From: Ichthyosporea sp. XGB-2017a
Lineage: Eukaryota > Opisthokonta > Ichthyosporea
Direction of reading: 5' to 3'
Length of the DNA stretch: 22,695 nucleotides
Assembly (NCBI GenBank): GCA_002811675.1
Contig: PDIM01000061.1
Location: forward strand, 24,949 to 47,643
The notes below the pieces were generated by a model. That model was not told the origin of the DNA. It did no database searches and was given only the letters and a program-made list of their open reading frames with translations. Below are positions 8,718 through 16,970 of the stretch, in pieces; position 1 is the stretch's first letter; every line of letters starts with the position of its first letter. The position numbers were made by a program, and so were the translations under genes.

Positions 8718-11700
8718 ATGGCATCTCATGTAGGCTCTTCTTCTTCTGCTGGCAGCCTCACTCACGGTGGAGTGAAACGTGATGCTGACGTTGCAGGCTT
8801 CGAATATGACGAAGTTTCATCTGCAATCCACGGCTCCTACGTAAGGCAGGTGATTCACAAATACATGTACATGTACTTATTCATACTTTACCCAGATACA
8901 GAAGACAAAGAGTTGGCAATGACATCTGGACCTTCTTGGGGTAGTACATTTTTTGGGCTGTCCATTGCGTGGCTTCAAGTTGCCTCGGCAGGCTTGGCAA
9001 AGGGGTTTCCATGGCCAACAGCTCTAATGAGCTGGCTTCGCATCATTGGTGGATTTTTTTCTGGGTCTGAGTGGTATTTTGGAATCGGCTCCATGTATAT
9101 TTTCATCACAATATTAATTTTTTTTGTGTTCATCGTGCAATGGTTCTTCATATGGTTCACACTCACAACAGTGAATACAAAGACTATGAAAGTTCGGTAT
9201 AGTTGGATGTCTTCTATTTTAAGATTCTGTAACTCGTCATTTCGAAGCTTGTTGTTCTTTCCTTTCTTCCTGATTTTAGTATGCAATATCGAATGCGGGA
9301 GGTTGGATATTGATGAGTGTTATAGTGTTTCGCACATTATAATGGCCACTTTGTCCTTTATATTTGCCTCATGGCTTCTCGCAAGTGTCTTAGTGTCAGG
9401 AATGACTGTATATCCGTCAGACAAATATGGCGGGGAAAGTCTTGCCCGGGTTCACTCTTACTGTGATACAGCCAATCACATCTTCATCACGTTTTTGATC
9501 ATTATATGGGTTGCGATAGACGAGGAAAGCTTCCCTTGGGCCCTAAACATTTACTTGCTAGTGGGTTCTTCATTTCTTCTGTATTTAAACGTTAAGTTTT
9601 TGCCATATCTAAATCTGGCCGCTAACAAATTCCGAAGTTCGATGTGTGCCCTCTGGTTTTGGCTAAGTGTATGTCTCTTCATCACTAATTTGGAGAATGA
9701 TGATGACTTAATTTCTGGTGGTCTCGTCTTTTATTTAGCCTCGCCTTTCTTAGTACTGGTAACAGTCCAAGCAATACGCATAAGGAAGAAGGGTATTGAA
9801 AGGACTCCTTTACATAAACTGTCGGCCGCTTATCAAATAGAACTGAAACTTCGATTTTCTACACTCACTGAGAGGTATGAAGCTGCAGTTGGGATGAAAG
9901 GGGCAACCGAGAAAGTAACTGAAAGGGCCAGTGATGAATATGCACAGATGACAAAGAAAGAGCTTTACATTGAAATGGAAAATTTTTTCACAGAAGCTTG
10001 TAAAAACATGACAACCTCTCCATTTCTATATCTTGTGTGGGCCAAGTTCTATCTTTCATCTTACAAACGAAATACTCACAAGGCTTTACGACATTTGAGT
10101 TCCGCGGTTCAACACAGCCCCTCACTGGAACAAAGGTTTACTATATTTAAAGAACAAGAAGTAATCCGACTGAGGTCAATTAAATCTAGATCTCATCGTG
10201 ACGTAATTCGCTTTTTGGACTTCGAGAAATTGTCAAGGAAAGCACAGTATAATGAGATTATCATTAAAAAGTGCCACTTAGAGTTCTGGTCAGAAATAAC
10301 GAAGTCTAATTTGGATTATCGAAGAATGGAAAGAATCATTGGAGTTCTCAGAGAGTCTATGGATAACGCAACTTTGTTTTATAGACAAGCTCTCGCTTTA
10401 AAGCCCAATTCTGAAATTCTTTTGGCTAATTATCACAACTATTTGGAAAAAGTTCTGTGTGATTACAATGCAGCCAAAAAAATGAAAACCAAGCTGTATC
10501 AACTCAAAATACAACAAGAAAGTGCTCTAAATAAGTTGTTGGCAGAAAAAGAAGAAGGGTTGACACCCCAATCGACTTTGAACAAGAGTTTGTTTGACGA
10601 AGAAAATGTTGTTTTGGCCTTAAGTTCGGCAGACGAACATCTTGGAGAAATTCTTGACTGCAACAGCACGTGTTGCGAAGTGTTCGGGTACGGACGGCAG
10701 GAATTGATTGGGAAAAATGTAAGCACTTTAATGCCATATCCCTTCAACATTCTCCACGATTCTTTCCTTCGGCAGTATCTTGAAACTGGGGCTTCTAAAA
10801 TTTTGGAATCTAGAAGGAGTGTTTTAGCTTTAGACAAATATGGTTTCTTAATCCCAGTTGAGTTGCAAATTGAAGAACTCATATCGAAGCAGATGCTTCC
10901 TTATTTTGTTGGAGCAATTAAGTTGCAGGACTCGGAACCTGCTGAATATGTCATGATTAGTAACAGCGGTATGGTGACTGATATTTCAAGGGGAATAGCT
11001 GAGCTATTTACCCTTCCCAATGACAGCATAGTTCTTGCGCATCCTTTCCCAGTAACAGACTGGTTCCCCCTGTGGGATGAGCAGCAGGATGAACTGAAAG
11101 CTGGGAAACTTATAGAAGACTTTCCATCACAGTCTTGGGGAATCATTAATATAAAGGTGTGGGTAATGAAAGTAAAAATCAGAGACCATGTTTTGAGTGT
11201 ATTGAAGGCCCAGGTACAAAAAGATAAGAATGGGGATAGCTTGACTTTGAAAACCTTATCCATTTCACAAGCTGAACAAATGGTGCGCAAGGAAGGGGAG
11301 GATCTTTTTGTACTTGAAACTACAGAACCTTCAGGCACCCAAACTTCCATTTCAAAAGCAAAGAACGTTCAGTTTTTGCATTCGTCTCTGGAGGAACTCA
11401 CAGTGGGTATCAGTGATGAGAAGAAAGTGGATGTACCTGAAAAAGAGGAAAATGAAAACGCACAGCTTATGCATTCAACAATGAAGCTGAGAGAAACAAT
11501 TTTTGCTGAAGGTACTAACACTTCAAAGTCCCTTCGTCGCTTCAAAATTGTTTTGGCTATCACTTGCCTTTTAATGATCATATTCGTTGTTGTCTCCACC
11601 CTGGTTCTTATTAAAGACCTCAAGAACTTGGATTCTGAAATAGAGAAAGAAAGCAAAGTTGGGTACGTGAAAATATTTACTGCATCAATCATATACACTA

Positions 11701-13388
11701 CAGAATTTTTAAGGATCATTGACTTGGGAATTAACAGCCTGCCAAGTTACATAGGCACGCGTTCTTCTCTTGCGACTGACTTATCGTGGGCAGCTGACAG
11801 GCTCGAATACTACGCAGCATCATTGCGCGACAACGGCGAAATTGTTGGTGTGGACTCACCAAGTCCTCTTGGCTTAGTTGAAAACGTACGGATCGATAGG
11901 ATTTATGGAAGCTTTGAAACCAAAAATTTGGATGATGCAATAATGCTCATGGTAGCAAATGCGCGAATGATTGCTAATAACAACGAAGATGTGAATATCA
12001 ACACTAACCCACAAGCTTTTTACGTGCTGCATAACGGTCCAAATTATATCCTCAGTGCCATTGATATAGCCGATTCCCTGGAGCAACAAGTTGCAAAAAA
12101 TAATTATGATGACTTGAAGCTTGAAAGTTTGATATTTCTATTGGTATCTGTCGGTCTTATATTCACCGTCCTTGTATTTATGATAATCCCAACAATAGTA
12201 AAAGCCCAGAACAACAAGAACAGAGTTTTCTATATGTATCAAATTGTTCCTCGTAAGACAAAAGCAGCGCTTTTTCTTCGTTCAGAAAATGAATACCGCT
12301 TTATCACAGGGGATGAAGCTGTTTTTCAGGAAGAGGATGTTGACTTTTTTGCCCAGGGCGAAGAGCTGTCGAAAGACATTGCAGAGCTTAGCAATCCAGA
12401 TAACAGAATTGGTGATGGAGATAAAGCACTGGTAAAGCAAATGAACGTAAAACTAGATGATAAGATTAAAAGGCGAAAAGGAGAGGGCTTCAACTTTGGC
12501 TTAATAGCTAAAATTTCAATTTTGTTTTTGCTGGTAGTTGCTTTCTTCACTTATTCGTATGTGTCTGTGTTTGTTTTGGACGAAGATTTAAAAAAAAGCA
12601 GCTCCCCTGTAATATCAGCAGCAATGGATCGCAGAGTTCAATTCAGGAGGTCGGTCTATTATTTAAATCAGTACGCAAGCAAAGCTATTGACAAGACCGA
12701 CAACATTACTATTACGTACCAAACTCTTCAGAAGCTCCAGCAGGAGTTGATGTTTGGCAATACCACACTTGGGATAACTGGATCACTCGGCATAGACAGC
12801 GAGCAGCAGAATCTTCTGTTCGACAATGGATGCCCAGATTCATCGGCAATTCTCGCTGGCACAACTTTGCCTCTTCCCAAAAACACATTTGCCAAGTCTG
12901 ATTGTGAAGCATACAATGGAAAGATATTTCTTTCGGGATTGCATGTTGCTATAAACCAGGCATACGTCGACTTGCAATCACTAGAGTCTTCAGTTACGAG
13001 TACCAGAGCCGCCAATCCCTCATTCTCAGCTGTAGATCTTTATAATAACCTGCTTCAGCAAAGCATATTTACAGCTTTCCTGCAAGGCGAAAATATATTT
13101 TTCCAACAGTCACTATCTGTTTCTGATGCTTTATATTACAACAAGGTTTCAGACTCTATAGAGACAGACCAAGGTCTGATATTCATATTGATGATATGCT
13201 TTATTGTTGCAACAATAATTGTATACCTCTTCATATATTTACCTCTAGTTAAACAAGTATCCTTTGCCACAAGCAGAACACAGCAAATGGTATTTATGCT
13301 GCCACCTTCAGTCATCCACGAGTTGCACAAAAATACGGAATTCAATCAATTATTTAAAAGCGTATTCAAAGAGTACATGTCCAAATAG
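8718..13388 (+). CDS. TmcB-like multipass PAS membrane protein 2
   Basis: A single uninterrupted frame of 1556 residues; an in-frame TAA six bases upstream fixes the first ATG. It is a tandem paralogue of the preceding gene, with the same order throughout: eight hydrophobic helices (about 75-355), TPR-like helical region (about 365-610), PAS domain (about 622-740, with GEILDCNSTCCEVFGYGRQE), PAS-like segment (about 742-832), helices at 940-964 and 1135-1162, a cytoplasmic linker, then helices at 1262-1285 and 1485-1510. The second extracytoplasmic domain keeps two cysteines (C1372, C1396) at the same 24-residue spacing as gene 1. The first 40 residues are Ser/Gly-rich and unlike gene 1, and ATGs at codons 50 and 52 are alternative starts. 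Family membership is well supported; sensor function is inferred from topology. It ends 69 bp from the convergent ALG6 stop. Confidence 0.85.
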   Translation: MASHVGSSSSAGSLTHGGVKRDADVAGFEYDEVSSAIHGSYVRQVIHKYMYMYLFILYPDTEDKELAMTSGPSWGSTFFGLSIAWLQVASAGLAKGFPWPTALMSWLRIIGGFFSGSEWYFGIGSMYIFITILIFFVFIVQWFFIWFTLTTVNTKTMKVRYSWMSSILRFCNSSFRSLLFFPFFLILVCNIECGRLDIDECYSVSHIIMATLSFIFASWLLASVLVSGMTVYPSDKYGGESLARVHSYCDTANHIFITFLIIIWVAIDEESFPWALNIYLLVGSSFLLYLNVKFLPYLNLAANKFRSSMCALWFWLSVCLFITNLENDDDLISGGLVFYLASPFLVLVTVQAIRIRKKGIERTPLHKLSAAYQIELKLRFSTLTERYEAAVGMKGATEKVTERASDEYAQMTKKELYIEMENFFTEACKNMTTSPFLYLVWAKFYLSSYKRNTHKALRHLSSAVQHSPSLEQRFTIFKEQEVIRLRSIKSRSHRDVIRFLDFEKLSRKAQYNEIIIKKCHLEFWSEITKSNLDYRRMERIIGVLRESMDNATLFYRQALALKPNSEILLANYHNYLEKVLCDYNAAKKMKTKLYQLKIQQESALNKLLAEKEEGLTPQSTLNKSLFDEENVVLALSSADEHLGEILDCNSTCCEVFGYGRQELIGKNVSTLMPYPFNILHDSFLRQYLETGASKILESRRSVLALDKYGFLIPVELQIEELISKQMLPYFVGAIKLQDSEPAEYVMISNSGMVTDISRGIAELFTLPNDSIVLAHPFPVTDWFPLWDEQQDELKAGKLIEDFPSQSWGIINIKVWVMKVKIRDHVLSVLKAQVQKDKNGDSLTLKTLSISQAEQMVRKEGEDLFVLETTEPSGTQTSISKAKNVQFLHSSLEELTVGISDEKKVDVPEKEENENAQLMHSTMKLRETIFAEGTNTSKSLRRFKIVLAITCLLMIIFVVVSTLVLIKDLKNLDSEIEKESKVGYVKIFTASIIYTTEFLRIIDLGINSLPSYIGTRSSLATDLSWAADRLEYYAASLRDNGEIVGVDSPSPLGLVENVRIDRIYGSFETKNLDDAIMLMVANARMIANNNEDVNINTNPQAFYVLHNGPNYILSAIDIADSLEQQVAKNNYDDLKLESLIFLLVSVGLIFTVLVFMIIPTIVKAQNNKNRVFYMYQIVPRKTKAALFLRSENEYRFITGDEAVFQEEDVDFFAQGEELSKDIAELSNPDNRIGDGDKALVKQMNVKLDDKIKRRKGEGFNFGLIAKISILFLLVVAFFTYSYVSVFVLDEDLKKSSSPVISAAMDRRVQFRRSVYYLNQYASKAIDKTDNITITYQTLQKLQQELMFGNTTLGITGSLGIDSEQQNLLFDNGCPDSSAILAGTTLPLPKNTFAKSDCEAYNGKIFLSGLHVAINQAYVDLQSLESSVTSTRAANPSFSAVDLYNNLLQQSIFTAFLQGENIFFQQSLSVSDALYYNKVSDSIETDQGLIFILMICFIVATIIVYLFIYLPLVKQVSFATSRTQQMVFMLPPSVIHELHKNTEFNQLFKSVFKEYMSK

Positions 13389-13457
13389 CAGAACAAATGT
13401 TATCAACGTATTTACTGAATAACTTCAACATTATCAAGTAACTCCAATAAGGACATT

Positions 13458-15210
13458 TCATTGCCATTTCTTCCTTTCATCGTACTCAATGGCGGGGTTC
13501 CTTAGGGCTTCTTTCGAGAACATTATGCAGTTGAAATAAACATAAAATAAGGAGAAGTGTACAAACGATATAAAAGCAAAAACGTACAGATGGATATCAG
13601 GTTTTCCAATCGGAGGGGAGATGGTATAGAACGCGAAGTGAGCCCCTATGATTACAGCTGCTCCTAACCCAACCCCCATACAAAACCAAGTTCTGTAAGT
13701 ACTCAATGAATGGGATGGAAACTTCAACGAGCAGGCTATTAGCAAAAAGAGCAAAGTAACAGAAAAATATTGAATACTTTGCCCATCCTTATGCAGTAAA
13801 GAAAACATACTAAAGGTAGAGATAACAAGAAAATTGCAGGTTAAGAAGTAGCTAACCGTATTCAAAAGCCTTTTTTCACCAAAAAAAAAGACTATTTGAA
13901 GCATAGAAACAGGTACGGTTACCAATAGGATCGTTTTTTCATGAACTTGGAAAGAGAAAAGGTAGAACGAAAGGGATGATAGTACTAGAGCTAGAAGAAA
14001 ATTCTCCTTTGAAGGTCTCAGCATCAATTTTACCGATGAAGGAATAAATGCGGCGACTGTCACCATCAGACTGACTTTAAATAGGGTCTCTGCAGCATAT
14101 AAATTACGCAGCTTTACGGCAATATTGAACATAAACCAAAAATTTGCAACTTTGTCTTCAAATAGGCCTCTCTTGATAGGAAATATTCTTTTCACAACAT
14201 GCAGAGAAGAATCCAAACCATTTTCGGCATTTAAAAATGGCCACCATAGCACTGCAAACGTTCCAACAACACATACACCTAGTTGAGCAATCTTGAACAG
14301 TGTTTCCGGTTCAACTAGAGCTTGTATGAATTGAAAAACTGTAAGATTTGGCCGCTTGCGCTTTGCAGCCTTACCAAGCAAATAGAAAAAAAAAGGTGGT
14401 GCATAGTAAAGTGACATTTGCTTGTAGTTCAGGGATAGACAGAAAGCGACACTTCCCAGAAGATCACTGTCATTTATAACAAGACTAACAGCGAAAACGG
14501 CCAGTCCAAGACTGACACAATTGTACTGGAAATGGCCGTGGTCGATTAGTATTAGGCCAGGCTGCATTACAAGCAACATGAGCACCTGAAAGCGATACCA
14601 AAAGTCAGAAGTGCCTCTTCCTGTCACATTCTTATAAGACATACAAAAGAATATACAAGGAAGGATGTAAAAGAGTACATCCCCAACAAGCACTGTCAAA
14701 CGCATAAATAATTTGCTTTCTGGGGTCTCTATACCACGTGAAGTCTGCAAGGCTACCCACTCTGGATTAAAAAAGTTCGCTACCTTCCCACACAGCCAGC
14801 TACCGTAAGCCGTGAGCGGGGGATAATCCAATCCCCAGTAATTCAAATCATTACTCGGAGTATTGACGTACCACTCCAGGACAGGAGTATGTAAAGTTAT
14901 TTCCATCCAATGCCGCTGTGCTTCATAATCCCCAAACATTGGCCCTTTCCCCTTCCCTACACAACACAAACGTATGCAAAAATTGGTAAGAACAGGAATG
15001 GCATTAACAATTCGGATTACCTTTATATCAGGGACAGGGGAGAGCCTCTCTCAAGGCATATTATGGACACAAACACATACCTGAGTATTCCCCAAGCGAC
15101 ACACATCCTCTTACAACAACAGCAAACAATACCAGGGCAATCAATGCTTGCAATTGGCTAGCACTCACTGGACAACCAAATATTCGATTGCAGCCCTCAC
15201 ACTTCGTCAT
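13458..15210 (-). CDS. ALG6: ALG6 dolichyl-P-Glc alpha-1,3-glucosyltransferase
   Basis: Two exons (15210-15081 and 14956-13458) give 542 residues, the usual ALG6 size. The enzyme transfers the first glucose from dolichyl-phosphate-glucose to Man9GlcNAc2-PP-dolichol in the ER, before glycan transfer to proteins. Exon 1 encodes MTKCEGCNRIF and the first membrane helix (ALIALVLFAVVVRG), ending in VSLGEYSG, which aligns with the known ALG6 N-terminus. Exon 2 starts with GKGKGPMFGDYEAQRHWMEI; the loop acid D53 in GDYEAQ is the position proposed to be catalytic in this family. YWGLDYPPLTAY (83-94) separates ALG6 from ALG8, whose motif differs. Many hydrophobic helices follow. The start is the first ATG after an in-frame TGA. 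It lies 228 bp downstream of GPI2 on the same strand. Confidence 0.95.
14957..15080 (-). other. Intron of ALG6
   Basis: On the minus strand the 124-nt intron starts GTATGT and ends TTGTGTAG. Splicing joins TCA-G to GG-AAG, restoring the conserved run from VSLGEYSG into the KGKGPMFGDYE segment. Without it the second exon has no ATG start and lacks the first membrane helix. Confidence 0.9.
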
Positions 15211-15438
15211 ATTCCTTGAATTTTGTAGTCAACTTGTTTACTTCGAGCTTCAAAACTTAAGTATTTGCATTTCTTAAGAATCTGTGTCGAATACTCTTTC
15301 CTCTCAAAATCCAAATTCATTCCCACACCATGAACGGTGAAAATAACAGAATTTTATCAGGAAGGGAAAGGGGTGCACAGTTTCGGAGCTTATTACATAG
15401 CTTATTCAATGTTTCAGGTCACAAAAGGACTTTTGGAT

Positions 15439-16659
15439 TTATTTTCCTTCGTGATTGATGATAATAGCCTCATCCCAAGGTCCATGGATTTCATTCTTGT
15501 ATTGCTCCATGTACAGGAGAAGCATTGGGGAGACAAAGGCGATGCAAAGGATGCACAAGACAAATACTGCTGCGAGTAGTGGGGAAAAGAACAGAAAGGA
15601 AATAAGAGCGTTGGCCACGCAGTTGAAGAAGGTGATCCAGTAGTATAGTTTCTCATCAAAAGCGTTGCCGTTCTGCTTCAGGAAGCGGAGGAAGTAGGCA
15701 TAATGCACAAACAGCACTAGGCACAGGGCATTCAGGGCAAACACATCCTCTAAGTTCTGTAGCCGAGATCCCAGACACACAGACGCACACATGGCACAAT
15801 TGAATGATATATGATTTTGTCCAATTGCTGCTTCTGCAAATCGGACTGTGTCTGTCTCACCACCCCCTCCAGCCCCGCTCTTATTTTCCGAAGAAACACC
15901 ATCAAATGAATAAATAGAGCTTTTCCTCTTCCTCAGTTTGCTGATCGCGCTGTCGGATGAAGATCCTGAGATATGTCCCGGGAATACATCAGAATATTTG
16001 TAATCATATACTATCAGGCTGAAGAAAAGCAAGAAAGACGCCATTGCATAAAGTGTGTCTGTGGATATCGAGCGTGTGAGCGTATTTAGGATTGGGCACA
16101 CAGCCAATAGGATCATAACATATAGAATAAGGCTCTTGAGATTAGAAGTAGCCAGCTCGCTATTTTGCACTATGTATCTCCCCAACCCAATCCTGTTCGA
16201 CGATTTGCCCACATCCCGACTTCTCCCGTGCTTCTTATTCCCATTCACACCCTCTCCCTCTTCAGCCCCCCATGGATGTATTTGACTTGTCACAGACAAA
16301 TCCACAAAATTTACAGTTCCTCCCCTACATCTGAAGAACCAATATGCATATGGCATGGTCAAGAGGGGCACTAGAACGCAGCCTACAACAGGAGACCGAG
16401 CATGCAACACATCCCCTTCACAAAGCCAATATACAGACACAAACAGCGACAACAGGCACAGCTGATTGATAACTCTACTGGATTCCTTACACACCTTCCA
16501 GTATCCATGACTTCGCACATGAGCATTCTTTTTCAAATCAACAAGGAAGGATTCGTCCACATAATTGTCTTCATAGTCTGAGCCCCTGTCCTCATACAAA
16601 ACCTTCCTCCAGGGCTTGCGACTATTGTGAATCTCCCCCTGTGGCTCGTGATCACCCAT
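15439..16659 (-). CDS. GPI2: PIG-C/GPI2 subunit of GPI-GlcNAc transferase
   Basis: One exon, 406 residues. PIG-C/Gpi2 is a multipass ER subunit of the complex that transfers GlcNAc from UDP-GlcNAc to phosphatidylinositol, the first step of GPI-anchor synthesis. Family hallmarks are WRKVLYEDRGSDYEDNYVDE at 17-36, CPILNTLTRSISTDTLYAMA around 188-207, HISFNCAMCASVCLGSRLQN around 283-302, and NEIHGPWDEAII near the C-terminus. About six to eight hydrophobic helices are visible. It is clearly longer than the roughly 280-300 residues of the human and yeast proteins because of hydrophilic inserts at about 127-165 and 228-275 (Ser/Gly-rich). The frame extends upstream only through a GTG, so the ATG at 16659 is chosen. 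AATAAA on the minus strand overlaps the stop codon. Confidence 0.93.
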   Translation of the reverse strand: MGDHEPQGEIHNSRKPWRKVLYEDRGSDYEDNYVDESFLVDLKKNAHVRSHGYWKVCKESSRVINQLCLLSLFVSVYWLCEGDVLHARSPVVGCVLVPLLTMPYAYWFFRCRGGTVNFVDLSVTSQIHPWGAEEGEGVNGNKKHGRSRDVGKSSNRIGLGRYIVQNSELATSNLKSLILYVMILLAVCPILNTLTRSISTDTLYAMASFLLFFSLIVYDYKYSDVFPGHISGSSSDSAISKLRKRKSSIYSFDGVSSENKSGAGGGGETDTVRFAEAAIGQNHISFNCAMCASVCLGSRLQNLEDVFALNALCLVLFVHYAYFLRFLKQNGNAFDEKLYYWITFFNCVANALISFLFFSPLLAAVFVLCILCIAFVSPMLLLYMEQYKNEIHGPWDEAIIINHEGK

Positions 16660-16970
16660 ACCTCCCACAGTCAACACAAGCTCGAAGGAGTGAGAGAGAG
16701 AGAGCTAAAAAAAAAGACACAAACAAGGAAATCAAAACTCAAGTCTCAAAATAACAAATAGTCCACCCAAAGGAAGAAAAATAATAAAAAAGGGAGTTGG
16801 GTGGCCTTGAAAAAGAATTAACAGTTTCGTGTGGTGAGTGGTGACTTGTGGAAATACACACAAAGTGGAACTCAAACTGAAATGTACAATGTGCTCTTTC
16901 CGTGTCTAGTTTTGTTGTCTTGAATTGTTCCATTTACATAGTTTATTTGTATTCCATTTAACATTTATCT
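16660..16970. other. Intergenic region between ABHD16 and GPI2 genes
   Basis: A 311-bp spacer holding the ABHD16 3' end on the right-to-left path and the GPI2 promoter and 5' UTR. A (GA)n run lies at about 16690-16706, next to an A-homopolymer. On the minus strand this reads as a T-run ending in TAG before a CT repeat, which could mimic a 3' splice site. No gene was recognised. Confidence 0.6.
16942..16947 (-). terminator. Poly(A) signal of the ABHD16 gene
   Basis: AATAAA on the minus strand, 24 nt after the ABHD16 stop codon, a typical spacing for a short 3' UTR. Confidence 0.5.

Noticed and set aside
8863-8876. ACATGTACATGTAC repeat as a regulatory palindrome
   Set aside because: It encodes the Tyr-Met-Tyr-Met stretch that aligns with the paralogue, so it is ordinary coding sequence.
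13458-15210. ALG8 instead of ALG6
   Set aside because: The YWGLDYPPLTAY and GDYEAQRHWMEI motifs are ALG6-type; ALG8 has a different sequence around the DYPP motif.
16660-16677. Upstream extension of PIG-C by six codons
   Set aside because: The upstream initiator would be GTG; the ATG at 16659 is the first normal start and leaves the conserved N-terminus intact.
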